Numbered from the stretch's first letter, positions 1-15,960 are shown. The stretch is DNA of 64,000 nucleotides from Centroberyx gerrardi (GCF_048128805.1 NC_136016.1:5594001-5658000); one strand, 5' to 3'. Program-made: numbers and translations. The notes: generated by a model from the sequence alone, not told the origin.

Positions 1-2628
1 GTTCCAGCGGGAGATCGAGGTGTTGTCGGAGCAGTATTCGCAGAAGTGCCTGGAGAACGCCCACCTGGCGCAGGCGCTGGAGGCCGAGAGGCAGGCCCTC
101 AGGCAGTGTCAGAGAGAGAACCAGGAGCTCAACGCACACAACCAGGTGCGTTGACACCGTACACATAGCAGAGTGACACAGAGTGCATGTATATACCTTT
201 CATTATGTCATGGTTCCGCCGAAACCCCCTCCTGGACTGCGCTAAACTTTGCTTCTTGTGTTTCTAGGAGCTGAACAACCGCCTTGCAGCAGAGATCACC
301 AAGATGCGCTCCATGACCAGCGAGGACGGAGACTCGGTCGTCACGATACAGGGCAAAGAGCTCTACGAGTTAGAGGTAGGGTCGCCTGATCCTAAAACAT
401 ATCTGGCAAATGCACATCAACACATGGCAAAGAGATGAATCAACAAGAGGTGTAGTTATTTCAAGTGCGTGAAATAGATTAGACTGTTTTTAATTGCTAC
501 TACTCTCCTGCCAGGTGATGATGATAATCTTTATTTGCACAGCACCCTTCAAAACACAGCCATGAAGTGCTTTACAAAGGACTAAGATAAAATCAACAGC
601 ACAAGCAGAGCAAGAAACATAAAAGTATAGCATAAAAACAGAAGCAAAGACTTAAAAAGTGAGTTTTAAAAAGTGATTTTAATAATGATACAGATATAGA
701 TTTAGCCTAAGCTCCTCAAGGAGGTTCTTCCAAAGTCTTGGAGCCCTGATGGCAAAGTTGTTTTCAACATAATCTTTCATCTTGTTTCATCATCTCATTT
801 TCTAGGTGATGCTGAGGGTGAAGGAGTCTGAGGTCCAGTACCTGAAGCAGGAAATCAACTCCCTGAAAGATGAACTCCAGGCTGCCCAAAGAGTAAGAGG
901 TTTTCCTGTTAGGATAACGCTCCCACAGGGAACATGCAGGAAATCAAGGCTGAGAGATGCGCATGGCATGAATGCATACCTTTCATCTCAACCCCTAAAT
1001 AATGTGTGTGTGTGTGCGCAGGATAAGAAATACGCGACAGATAAGTACAAGGACATCTACACAGAGCTGAGCATCGTCAAGGCCAAAGCAGAGCGGGACC
1101 TGGGCCGGCTCAGAGACCAGCTGCAGCTGGCTCACGAGGCACTGGGGGAGCCGTCGCTGGAGGAGGTGGAGCGAGGAGGAGGATACGGTACGAAACACAC
1201 CTCATGTCAAGTGACCACTAACATCTAATCTGCCATTCTCTATACCTGACTACTAGACTCCTTCCTCTGTTTTTTTCCCCTGTATTTGAGCTCTGACACT
1301 GCTTTATTTTACTTTGCAGCAAATGAAATCTGTACCTGCAGAATTCTCTTTCCTCACCGATTCAGCAGTATTTTCCATTAAAGTCTCTGTTTCCCTCCCT
1401 AGATATCATGAAGTCCAAAAGCAACCCAGACATCCTCAAGATGGCAGCTGCTGCAGCTAAACGCTCGGAGCGCACCATGAGGTCAAAGGTGGGTTCCCTA
1501 GCACCAGGCAGACTAAGACTAAAATCAATCCTACAACCCACTAAGCTGTTTATTTAGTTTTTCTCATTGAACTGTATCACCCATTAAGTCATGCTGCTTA
1601 CACAGCAACTGAGTTTGAGCTGAAAGAGCAGTCTTATTTGAAGTGAGATGTATTTTGCAAGTAGAGGTCTCCCACCACAACAGAAACTTGGTAAGGCTGA
1701 TAACAAGTGGTTTCATACTGCCATCTAGAGGACGGCTGCGCAATTGCATGCAGTACTGAATGCCTAATGGTGCGTCACCATCGGCAGTATTACTGCTTTA
1801 GCTGCACGTGCACATACATTTTGTTTCATTTATCCATTTTGTGAATCCATAAACCCTGCGCTCTTCATCATTTTGGACTGTGCTGCACGAGTAAACGCCA
1901 CAGTAGTCTAACACACACTTGCTGGTGTGTTTCCCCCTTCTGTCCTCAGTCTGTGAATCGTGACATGCCCTGGGACAGTTAGGGCTGCTGAGGACGTGTA
2001 GGCCTCCTCCCCCTCTCCTTTAGGTAAACCAAACCCGACGCACCCACGGGTGTCAAGTACATCCTATTGTAATCCACCTCTAAAGCACTGAATAGACCTG
2101 ACTGCGTCACTATTGCACATTAGTCTGCACAAATTTCCCACTTCACAGATGCAAGGTGGTGAAGATGAAATGATTTGAGCTCTCGCAGAGTGATGATCTC
2201 CCTTAGAAATCACGGGGTTTAATAATAACTTTGTCGACATGGTTCTCGTCTTGACTTTAATCTGTCTTCTCACACTAGCCACCCTATCACTTCTACGTGT
2301 ATGTGTTGCTTACAGAGCCAGTGCCACACAGGGTGTAGGAGGTTTCGGGATCAAATGTAGCGTGGTGTTTGGGATCTCATTATTCGCCCGTGTTCTAGAT
2401 ATTTAATTACATGTTGACAGTAGATTGGCACTGTAGCAGCTTCACCGAAGAGAGAAACACCGCGCTTCACTGCCTGCTCAGGAACAACACGACTGTCCAG
2501 AAGAAGTTCTGTGTATCGTGGTCAGTGTTAACATCTTGCTCTCTTTCTCCCTCCAGAGTCTAAAGGAAGGGCTGACGGCCGAGCAGAGACTCCACCTGTT
2601 TGAAAATAAAGACACTAAGGAGTTCTGA
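1..2628 (+). CDS. mprip: mprip, 3' part: myosin phosphatase Rho-interacting protein, last six coding exons
   Basis: Six exons at 1-145, 268-375, 806-892, 1022-1187, 1403-1488 and 2557-2628 join in frame with GT-AG introns and encode 220 C-terminal residues, ending in TGA at 2626-2628. The 5' part lies outside the window. The protein is heptad-rich coiled coil (for example KDELQAAQRDKKYATDKYKD across exons 3-4), followed by the tail motifs GYDIMKSKSNPD and RSKSLKEGL. As I remember the family, these tail motifs match MPRIP and not its paralogue TRIOBP. MPRIP scaffolds RhoA and the myosin phosphatase targeting subunit on actin filaments, and its C-terminal coiled coil binds the phosphatase subunit. 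The alanine-rich stretch ILKMAAAAAKR replaces the charged segment I recall in mammals. The acceptor of the fourth exon is preceded by a TG tract rather than a normal pyrimidine tract. Confidence 0.88.
505..760 (+). repeat. Dispersed repeat in an mprip intron, LINE/SINE-tail-like
   Basis: The sequence contains CTTTATTTGCACAGCACCC and later AAGTGCTTTACAAAGG, followed by an A-rich stretch. The same block, diverged, recurs at about 38695-38835 (CTTTATTTATGTAGCCACTT, then TTACAAAGCACATTAAC). This is the shape of fish SINE or LINE 3' tails. The class is inferred; the duplication is visible. Confidence 0.5.
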
Positions 2629-3620
2629 CAGTGACGCATCACGTCCGCCTACCTTGCTGCATGTTTAGAGGCCCACTATATTTTAGCTCTGTAATGACTT
2701 ATTTAGTAACACTACACTACTACTACTGGTCACAAAACACACGTCGTATATTATTAAAAAAACATGGTATGAAGTTTGAATTTCATGTCTATAGAGTTTG
2801 CATTCCATGCACTTCAGTTACTGTGACAATTTTTTTTTGTATTGTTTATTTTTTGTTGCCATGTCTTACTGTAAATACTCTGTACTGTTTTTAATTGAGC
2901 ATCATGCATACACTAAAACCATGACTGTGTAAGCTACTGTTTTAACTCCGTAGACTGTGTTGCTAGCCAAAGGATTACGTGTGATGTTTAACGGCTAAAC
3001 ACAACTACATATTGATTGAATAATACTTGCATAACCGACCGTAGGAACAAGTTTGGCCTGCAGGCCCGCACGTTACGCTAGGTGTGGTCAGTACGCACAT
3101 ATTGAACCTCCCCACCACTCCGTTATCATTTCAGCACAGATGGAAGTCTTGCTCAATAAACAAGCTATGGCACAAAAATGTTCGCCTGCATTCTTACACA
3201 AGTAAACTATCCGCCACGTTGCTTCATCGCCTGACTTGTCAGCTTCTAAATGGTGATTAACATCATAGATGTTTTCTGAAATCCTTGGATCGATCTTAGA
3301 TTACCCGTGGAAAGGCGACTTGCTGAATGCATATGGATGGGATTCACTGATTATAATATAAATATATATATGAAAATTTATATAGATTTTTTTTTTTCCT
3401 CACTGCAATCATGGGTCCAACTGTATAGGAGGTGTTGGAGTTGGTTATGTTTGTAGTCTTGTTCAGTGGCAGTCCCTTTGTATTTATTTAAATGTTTTGG
3501 ATTTTTTTGTCTCACATTCCCATTCCTCTGTACTCTATTATTGTAAATATAAAGCAAATATACACCAACTGACTACAGGTTTATTAGCAATAAATATTTT
3601 TGCACCCTGTCCCTTGTGTG
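2629..3620 (+). other. mprip: mprip 3' UTR with two poly(A) signals
   Basis: AT-rich non-coding sequence follows the mprip stop. AATAAA occurs at 3155-3160 and again at 3589-3594, so a short and a longer 3' UTR are both possible. No other gene is visible. The extent is inferred from the signals alone. Confidence 0.55.
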
Positions 3621-4059
3621 ACTGCTTTGAGGTTTCCGTCTTGCTTTGCTCCTCATTTATAACAATCACTTTCGGCTCTGCCCTTGATTCTATCATACCG
3701 TCGTTTCAAAGAACGTGATAAAATCTCTAAGGAATTCATACCTTGGATAATGCTAGAAATTTCATGTCAGCTTTTGATATATCTCTGACAGTTGGAGAAA
3801 TGTAGCCTGCTGGTTTTGGCATCAAGATCAATTTTCCATAAATTACAGCTTTGCTTGGATTTGGTCATGGGGACATACTTTGTAGTTGAGAAGCTTTTAT
3901 AAGTGAGGCTCTATATTTCATGGGTTGACTCCACAGATTCTAGCTTTGGTTCTGCTTTCTACCTTTGGGAGAGAGTTCTTGTGAATAGCATCTAAATGAA
4001 GAGCATATGTGCCTTCTCTCTTTCATTCTGGGTTTCAGATTGTTAGATAAACCAGGATG

Positions 4060-4380
4060 AAAAATCACTATAATATTTATATAATACTGCTATTCCCTAT
4101 ATAATAATACAGTGTGTCTAAAGTATAGGACGGTTATAGTAACCTTATCATACTTTATATTTTTTAAATCTATAGTATGACTGTAATGTTCCTATAGGCA
4201 CTTACAATGTGTTTGTAGTACTCAGTAAGTTTGTAGTGACATTTTTAATCTCCTATGCTATCCCGATAATATCCTTATAATATTCCAATATGATATTATA
4301 CATAGTTTATAAGTTTGCTGTGATGTTTGTATAGTATCCTTTAAAAAATGAGTATGGGGTTTCTATAGTTCTTTTTCTTA
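4060..4380. repeat. AT-rich dispersed repeat, related to 29700-30000
   Basis: This block has the ordered motifs 'cctatag-g-acttaca(a)gtgt', 'agtttgtagtgacattt', 'atctcctatg', 'atatccttataatatt' and 'tatagtatccttt'. The same order is found at 29700-30000. It lies in the mprip-rai1 spacer, where I see no coding sequence between about 3720 and 5150. Confidence 0.5.
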
Positions 4381-5159
4381 AAGTAAGTGAATCTTTGGAG
4401 TTTTCCACTACGAGGTCTCTGTACCCAAAGAAAATCAATGTAATAAAAGGTAGAAAACAGGGCAACAGGGTCTTGCTAAGTGAATTTATTTGGTCTGAAA
4501 GGATCATCTGAAACTGTTACACAAGTAGCAAAGTGTATAATTTAGGAATTAGTTTATAAATCATAAGAAATGCTATAAAATGTTCTTTGAGAGTGAATAA
4601 TAGAGTTAGACTGGAGCAGAGCCATTGGCTCTGGACTGGAGCAAGTCCCTCACTTGTCTCCCATGATGCCTCACTGTTCTCCAGCTGAGTGACAACTGCT
4701 CCACTGCTGCTATCACAGCAGTGTCATGTTACCCACAGTTAGCTACAACACGACCGGAAGTAATGCGAAATAAATGTGTAAATTTAGTCACTCTTAGATA
4801 AACAAAATTTTAAAAAAATAAGATAGCATACATCTTCCCAAGTTAGTTGTCTGTTCTAAGTTTAGTGTTTGAGAATTTTTTGAAATTTGACAGCCTCACA
4901 TCGATGGTAAGCACAGGGCAGGTCAGTGGCCGACTGAACCCAGGCCACCATTTGTTAAATTGACTATACTTACTAGAGTCATCCTAAAAATGCATTCTTT
5001 ATTTTCACTTTTGTATTTTGTATTACTGAAAAAACATTGAAAACACGTTCGACAACAACGTTTTATTTTGAAGGTTGTATTCGGAAGTTCAGGTTTATAT
5101 TGTAGCTAACTTGACACTGCTGCTATCAGAGTAGTGTGTTCATGGAAAGTGTGTGCATA
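4381..5159. other. Intergenic spacer, nothing recognised
   Basis: AT-rich sequence between mprip and rai1 with no convincing ORF, RNA gene or repeat boundary. Short ORFs here have no recognisable protein signature. Confidence 0.4.
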
Positions 5160-5293
5160 TTTATTTAATTTGGGGGTTTCTCTTATTTGTTTTTTTTAGA
5201 TGAGTTGGAAGCTGATGGGTTCTTGAAAGAGATGCAGGGTGGGGCAGATTCTTGAATTGGACGTTTAAAAACCCTCCGATCCCTCCCGTCCGG
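5160..5293 (+). promoter_or_regulatory. rai1: Candidate 5' untranslated exon of rai1
   Basis: A strong splice donor (CCGTCCGG followed by GTAAGTTTT) lies at 5293/5294. The first rai1 coding exon begins at an acceptor at 6626/6627, only five bases before its ATG, so the gene needs at least one upstream non-coding exon. This is the best donor I can see upstream in the right orientation. The exon's left end and the promoter are not defined by sequence. Transcript data would decide. Confidence 0.3.
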
Positions 5294-5350
5294 GTAAGTT
5301 TTGATCGGCAGCGCAGTGCATTAGCTCCGCTCTGTCTTTGTTTCATCCAG

Positions 5351-5874
5351 CCGGGCCTAGCCCCGATACGTTCCGTTCTCTTTAATGGAGAGAATGTGTC
5401 GCCAAACTCCATTAAAATATGTCAATTTAATGTTGCCTTGCTTATCGGCGAACTTACACAATTGGCAGAACACAGCCTAGAGCTTTACAAACTGTTATGA
5501 TCCACTCTTCAATTCGGCATACATCCAACAAACCAAGAACCACTTATTGAAGTAAAAATATCACATTTTAAGATTGGTTCGCCTGTTGTTCACACGATCT
5601 TCTTGCACCAAAATAACGTTGGCGGTAGCGAACAGTGTGAACCCACAATATAAGTTGACATTTTATCGAAATAAAGTGCTTCTTGGGGGATCAAATCGTG
5701 CCGAATTGAAGCGTGGGTCCTGTCGATCAGCAAAATCTGCCAAGTCATGTTCAACGAGCTATGTACCTTTGTCGTTAAGCAAGGCCACATTAAATTGCCA
5801 GATATTGAATGGAGTTTAACGTACCATTCTCTCCATGTAAGAGGGAACGGAGCGTTATCGGGGCTAAGCCGGGC
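5351..5874. repeat. Imperfect palindrome of about 520 bp (foldback element) in the rai1 5' region
   Basis: The left arm begins CCGGGCCTAGCCCCGATACG. The right arm ends with the reverse complement of a near-identical sequence (CGTTATCGGGGCTAAGCCGG). Matching continues inward on both sides: AAACTCCATT, CAATTTAATGT and GCCTTGCTTA in the left arm pair with the right arm, then CTTCAATTCGGCA, and onward to the centre near 5610. The whole segment is therefore two degenerate arms of roughly 260 bp with almost no loop. A foldback or long-TIR MITE is the simplest reading. ORFs on both strands here arise from the symmetry and are not genes. Confidence 0.7.
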
Positions 5875-6626
5875 CTAGCTACCTAACGTTAGCTGTAGCT
5901 AAGCTAGCTAACGTTAGCGACCCTGACCTGTCGACGTTATTGGTAAATATTTTCCAAAGCCCCTTCCGTCAGTCGTCTGGAGTGGGGCATGCCAGGCAAT
6001 TACATATTACGGCTCAACATTTACGTATACTGGAAATAAACTATAACGTTAATTATCAGTCAAGTCACAGCCATGTTTCGTATTCAAATTCAGACACACG
6101 TCAGTTCCCCTTAGCCAATGTTAACGTTACCTGGTTCAACTTTCCACTTGTCGTTTTGTAGGGGGGAAAAAGTAAAACTTAACAAATAGCACTAGCCAAC
6201 GCATTTTATCGGCAGGTGACGTGAATCAAGTAAATTGCGACACAGCTGACCTGTAAGTAGTGATGCAGTGGTAAATTAAAAGGTGGGTAAACTGTAACCT
6301 CTTGTGGTCATAATAAGGCAAACAGTCACCAATATAAAAAAAAAACAACTTTATTTTCATTACAACATTATTGTATGCTTTTTAATTAGAAGACCTCATC
6401 CTCTCATAACTTGCATCAGTTTACTTATTACTGTGGTGTGCACTATGCATTTACCTCATACAGATTGACGTCAGCCTAAAAAGGTGGGTAAACACTATTC
6501 TGCTAATAAAAACGAGGATAAAGACAGTTTAAGTGGGTTTACCCTCCACTACATTCCTGCTTGTAAGTATTGGTAAGCCCAACTCAACAAATCTTAACAT
6601 TCTCTTCTCTTCTCCATCCATTGCAG
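5875..6626 (+). other. rai1 upstream intron / spacer
   Basis: Non-coding sequence with nested GCTAGCTAACGTTAGC palindromes at 5895-5915 and an A-run near 6340. It ends in a pyrimidine-rich acceptor (CTTCTCTTCTCCATCCATTGCAG) directly before the rai1 coding exon. I see no gene in it. Confidence 0.5.
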
Positions 6627-6631
6627 TTGTT

Positions 6632-9600
6632 ATGGAGCAGCCACCCGGGAGCTTAGATGAACTACAACCCCAAGACCTCTCCACTTCCAGCATCCCCACT
6701 GTGATCGACCTGACCAGGAAAGGCGAGGAATGCGTCCTCAACGCCAACTCCCTCGAGGCCCTGCGGATGGTCAAGAACCCCAGCTGGTACCCAAACTCCG
6801 GGACCAGCAAAACTGGACTACCTTCCTTCTCAGAGACTGCCTCCTCGGACATCAGGCTCCAATCAGGGGATCAAATTCAACCAGACAATGCCTTCTCCAA
6901 CACTACAGTCACCCTGTCCTATGTGAGCAGGTCTCACGTCTTCTCCACTCATGACTCTCTATCTCAGCATTCGCCGCTGTATGGCGTACCGTCTATCGGC
7001 AAGTTCTCCCTGCACCCGCCCTGTGACTTGGACAAAGGGCTCGGGGAGACTGGCTATGCACTGAGCCAGCACTACTTAGAGCAGGTCGACAGGCCTATGG
7101 ACCTTGCCACACAGACAGGACTTTTTCAGGCTCAGGTGGGGGAAGAGAACGATGTGGGAGTAAGTCTAACGCAGCAGTCTCATGAGATCAACGGCGGAGT
7201 CGTTTCCGGTGATGGCGACACGGATACGCCCCTACAAAGCGGAGCGGATCACAGCCTTTCTCGGGATACAGAAAACGGTAGGGGCTTGGAAAATGGTCAA
7301 GGTGATAGCTGGTCGGGTTCGGGAGCCTGCGTTGAATCCTCCCCGGAGACCCTCACCCCTGTTTCAGGGGAGCATCAGGACAGGGGGGGCTCTGAAGTGC
7401 TTCTCCTCATCTCTAGAACACAGGAGCCGGTGGTCATCCCCGACAGCGTGGGCGCTAGAGACCTGTGTTCACTGAGCAGGGAGTACATCAGTCCTCTGGA
7501 GGACCCCGTCTCCCCCTCCGCTACCTCACTGGACGACGTGGACGATGTGTTCGTCCTGCCCCAGGCCTCCAGCTCGCCCAGCGGCGACAACTCGTTTCTA
7601 GAGGCGACTGATGAGGCTGCGTGGGATGGCCTGAACAGAGAAGGGCCCATCCAGCCGTCTGTCCCGGGTCCAAGGTCTAGCAGCAGCGATAGTACACCAA
7701 GGTTAGATACCAGCAATGAACACAAGCAGACAGTCCATAGACGCAAGGCAGTTTTGGAGCCTATGATTGACTTGACAGATGATGGTGATTTTCTGTCAAA
7801 TGTTTTAGAAGAGAAGTCCAACAAGACGAGTGTCGTTCCTCACATGAACGGGAATACAAGTGCGCTGCAGAGGACTTTAAAAAAAAAGAAATTGCCAGTG
7901 CGTCCTGGCAGAGGGACAAGGCTAGAGGCCATAGTCATGAACATCAATCCCAACAGGTATAAAGTGTCAGGATGCATACGCACTGCTAAGAAAGCCAAGG
8001 CTTTTCAAACCGCAGCTAGTGTTTCTAATTTAGCCAGTCCTAAGAAGAATGACACCGCATTGGTAGGAAAAAAGAAAGGCAGAGTGAAAGCGTCTATCTC
8101 AGCGAAAAAGAAGAAACAAAAAGCAGCAACCCCGCTGAAAAGGGGTAAAACTAACAGCATTAACACTGACAGTTGCAAAGAGTCTACCTCAGATTCTGAA
8201 ATCATCAATAATTCCAAAAACTCACTTAACAGCACACCCCCAAAAATGTCAAGCCCTCAGTTCGCTGTGCACAAGAAGTCAAAGAAAGAGCCAGAGGATT
8301 TTTCACCTCCCGAACACTCACCGCAGGCTAGCCCCAACTGTGCTGTTCACACAAAGTCAAAGAAGAAAACGGAGCAAATTTCACATCCCCAACCCTCTCC
8401 ACAGTCCAGTCCTCAGTTCGCTGGACACAAAAAGTCAAAGAAAGAGCCGGAGCATATTTCTCAACCTGATCCCTCACCAGAGATTCACGTGGCAAGAATG
8501 TCCCCACCACCCAAATCTCCAAAGAAAAGCCCTTCCAAAGGCAAGGCTACAGGTAGCAAACAATCTCCCGCTGCCAAGGTGAAGGCGGCTCACCCTCCCA
8601 AGAGGAGAATAAAGAAACACAAGCCTAGCCAGTTGTCCTCCATGTTCTCCCCCAACGAGCCGGAGATCAAGTTGAGGTACGTCAACTACAAGGAAGAGAA
8701 AAGGGACCTGAGGTTAGACACTTTCTCTCCGTTCGTCCGCGTGCAGCGCAAGCAGTCGTCCCCGTCACTGTGTACTGTAATCAACTACCCCGAGGAGGTG
8801 AAGCCGCAGCACAAGAAGGGCCAGCAGCAGCAGGGCCACTTCATGTCCGGAGTCGTACCCAGCACCTCTTGCCTCCAGCTGGGCCGGGCCTCCAACCACA
8901 GCCAGCACCAGCGCTCTCTCGTCTGCTGCCTGTGCGGTCAGTCGGCCAACGCCATGGACTTGGGTGACCTCCACGGCCCTTACTACCCCGAGGGCTACCA
9001 ACCCAGCGCCAAAACGCCGGCCAGCACGCCGGGCCTCAAGGAAGACGAGGAGGACTACAGCGATTCCGACTCTTCGTCCTGCAGCGTGAGAGGAAGGGGA
9101 CGGAAGTGCGCGCGCGCGCCGGCACCATGGCCCCTCAGGCCGGGATCTCAGCTGAAGCAGGAAGACCTGCTGGGGAGCCACCCGTGGACCGACGACGTCA
9201 CCGGCAGCCCCGCGGCCAAGCGGGCCAGGCTGGACGCCGGCTCGGCAGCTGTGGAGGACTGGTACAGCCCGCCCGTCGTGCCCCAGGAACCCTGCGAGCA
9301 CTGGCTCCACGAAGACTGCGGCATCTGGTCGGCGGGAGTCTTCCTCGTGAAGGGCAGAGTCTACGGGCTGGAGGAGGCTGTCAAGGTGGCGCAGGAGACG
9401 GTAAAGCTGCAGTCTAATCTTGTAATCTGAGTGTGTTGTTACACAAAGGGGCTCAGTTAGTCATAATTCTCGATAGATGCAGGAAGTTAATTATTCATGT
9501 TTCCCAGTTCCGTCATTTGATCGGGTGATTGTTGACTGTAAAAGGCCCGAAGAACTTTTTTTTTCATTGTCACATTCATTTCAGTGGTGAAATTGGTCTA

Positions 9601-10566
9601 ACTGGCAGTAAAAAGGTGTTGAAAAGTCTTGTTTACCTTCATGAAACTTGCGGACACCCTGGTTATGACTGAAATCTTATTCTGTGGTGTTTTTAGATGT
9701 GCTCAGGCTGCCACAACCCAGGTGCCACATTGGGCTGCTTCTTCAAGGGCTGCCCCAACAAGTATCACTACAGATGTGCTCTAGAGTCAGGTAAGCCCCG
9801 CCTTCCGCCCTTCACCTACACCCAGCCCAAGGGGAAAAGGGGTCAAAGTGTAATTCTTTATCTTGCCCAGTCCTTTCTCTGTGTGTGTACAGGCACAATG
9901 TGCACGTTTTTTTGATTTCTTTTATCTTTACACTTCGAACATCTGACTCCTGCATTCTTGCATCAAGCTCTGATGACTGACAAGAATAGCACTGATATGA
10001 AGAGGAGTTGTTCTCTTAGGTGCACCAGAAGAGATTTTTCCTCAGAGTTTCCAAATCTGCTGTATTTTCTTAACATAATAACTCTTGCTCACAATATATT
10101 GAATACACCCACTATAAGCGCTTTGTGTTGGTGTGTGTGAGTTCATCTGTGTGTATTTGTGTATTTTCTGTAAATAGTTCTTTTGTGGTCTGCGGCAGGC
10201 TGTTATTATTACATCTGTTAAGCCTGAACTCGCATGTGTGGGCCGGTCAACCTTTTGGATGAATCACTGCCCCATCGATTCATGTTCCGTTCTTGTCCTT
10301 GCAGACTGTGTGCTCATTGAGGAAAATTTCTCCATGAAGTGTAAAAAGCACAAGGTGAGCATGAATAATTGCGCTGGTAGTTTAAAATGTTAATGTCTCT
10401 AGCGTAAGTCTCAAGTGTAAGTTCTCAGAATCTAGCAATGCATTTCCGCTAATATATTCTAGGGAGACTTTTTAAACTAAATATTAATCTTTTCATTTTT
10501 TTTCTCCCCTCACCCTAGAACAAGACATTCAAAGCTCCTCCTGGGAACCGATGGGATGACAGGTGA
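6632..10566 (+). CDS. rai1: rai1-like chromatin reader (RAI1/TCF20 family), extended PHD finger
   Basis: Four coding exons (6632-9400, 9697-9790, 10305-10354, 10519-10566) give 986 residues. I chose ATG 6632 because an acceptor lies five bases before it; in-frame sequence upstream reads through that acceptor and looks intronic. The N-terminal 500 residues are mostly disordered, with DLT motifs ([19 protein letters not shown]). [19 protein letters not shown] and then a lysine-rich basic region follow. Residues 541-617 hold three tandem repeats built on [26 protein letters not shown] and [12 protein letters not shown] resemble RAI1. The extended PHD starts at residue 764 (VCCLCG) and continues through [10 protein letters not shown] near 890 and [13 protein letters not shown] to [11 protein letters not shown]. 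In the family this module binds nucleosomes. The protein is about half the length of mammalian RAI1 and lacks its MQSFRE-type N-terminus, so TCF20 or a third paralogue remains possible. Linkage to mprip favours rai1. Confidence 0.75.
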
Positions 10567-14520
<3,954 letters not shown>

Positions 14521-14830
14521 TTTCCGCAGAAGATTCGTGTTGTTCTTGGACATCAAATCTTGTTTCCTTTGATCGGCTTGTGCAGTGGGTTTCTTATTCA
14601 GTCTCAAATGTTATATTCAGAGCATTACCGACTGTATGGGCTCCTAATGCAAACATCACTACAAATTCATTCAGTCCCCTAGGTGCTGGTGTTAGACATG
14701 CAGCTGCACACTGTGCTGGTTGGCTGCTAACTGACCACTAGCATACAAATGATGATGTGATGTAATTTGAGGCAATCAGAAAAGACTCCGCCTGCATCTC
14801 CTGCATTGTCCTGGAGCATCACACCAAGGT

Positions 14831-15194
14831 TGGGGCCATTCATGACCTGAATTGAGAATGAGTTGGAATTTGAATTGTACCCATCTCTGAAGAAACAGAA
14901 TTGGAATTGAATTGGAATGATAGGAAACAGAACAGAATTCCATTAAATTCTATTTAATTCCACTTCTAAGAGAGGTTGTCTTGACTTGACAATATATAAC
15001 ACTACATGTAATCCCAGATATGTGGTAAGAAAAAACAAAAACACATGGAATTTCGAAGAATTTCATTGAATTAAATTCAACTTCCTGAAATTCCAATTCA
15101 ATTCCAAATCTATTTCTTGTAGGTTTTTTCAAATTTCAATTCCAAATCCAATTCCTCAGTTGGAATCGATGCGTTCATTCATGAATTGACCCCG
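14831..15194. mobile_element. Short inverted-repeat element (MITE-like)
   Basis: The left end reads GGGGCCATTCATGACCTGAATT. The right end is the reverse complement of a close match (TTCATTCATGAATTGACCCC). Between them are many GAATTGGAATT / AATTCCAATTC words that also pair across the centre. No coding capacity. Probably a non-autonomous DNA element; the superfamily is not identified. Confidence 0.6.
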
Positions 15195-15599
15195 ACCCTG
15201 CATCACACGCCAAAAACCCTGGGGGGGAAAAAAAACAAGACAAAACTCCCAACCAAACATCACTCCAACAAGAATTCTCAGTTTATTTGTCGACTAAATC
15301 GGAGCTTACAGGAAGACAGTTGTATTGCAAAGACAGAACCGGATACGAGTTCTAGTGCTGTGTTTCAATCTACTCACTAAAACTCCACTAAAACCATGGT
15401 GCTTCGAAAATATGCCACTGGACAGAAAGACACGGGAACTCCATTACACGGCTTGCAACACGTTACGTCATGGTGGAGCTGAGCAGTGACCGACTCGGGC
15501 GTCAGGAGGAAGACTCCTCCTCGTTCTTCCTCCTAACTCAGGTGTCCTCAGCTGCAGCGGTGCGTTTACTGACCCTGATCTTTGTTTCACATCACTTTA

Positions 15600-15960
15600 C
15601 TAAAAGATATCCAACTTAACAAGTCATTTAATCTTGAACCGAGTCGTAAAATCTTGATTTTTTTGGAACAGGTGAAGATTTGGGGAGATTATTTCACTTG
15701 ATTCCATTGAAAATCAGCTTCAATCCAAGAATTTTCTTCAATCAAGTGTAATGTTCTTGATTTAGGCTGAGTAATCTCCCTTATTCCGTCTTGCTTCAAG
15801 ATACTTGACACTTGTTTCTAGAAAATTCCTGAAACAAGTGAAACTGAATTGGAAACAAGTGGAATTATCTCAAATGTTTCACTTATTTTAAGAACAATGT
15901 TAAGACTGAATATGAGGCAAAATGACTTAAGATACATTTTTCCTGCTTTGTAGATTCACA
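15600..15960. repeat. Dispersed repeat with CTTGTTTC/GAAACAAG words, related to 20515-20785
   Basis: Contains TTCACTTGATTCC, GAAACAAGTGGAATTATCTC and CACTTATTTTAAGAACA, then GACTTAAGATACATTTTTCCTGC. The same ordered words occur at 20515-20785. Both are internally symmetric, which suggests an old inverted-repeat transposon. Confidence 0.5.

Noticed and set aside
1..2628. TRIOBP as identity of the first gene
   Set aside because: The tail motifs MKSKSNPD and RSKSLKEGL are those I recall for MPRIP, and the neighbouring rai1-like gene fits the MPRIP locus.
5574..5819. Plus- and minus-strand ORFs of 66-81 residues
   Set aside because: They fall in the palindrome at 5351-5874 and have no protein-like signature.
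6533..6631. Earlier in-frame ATG for rai1 (33 extra residues)
   Set aside because: A strong pyrimidine tract and AG acceptor lie between it and ATG 6632, so this segment is most likely intron.
8765..9310. 181-residue minus-strand ORF
   Set aside because: Shadow of the GC-rich part of the rai1 coding exon.
6632..10566. TCF20 as identity of the second gene
   Set aside because: Not fully excluded. DTFSPFVRV and linkage to mprip favour RAI1, while the NKT-type last exon resembles TCF20.
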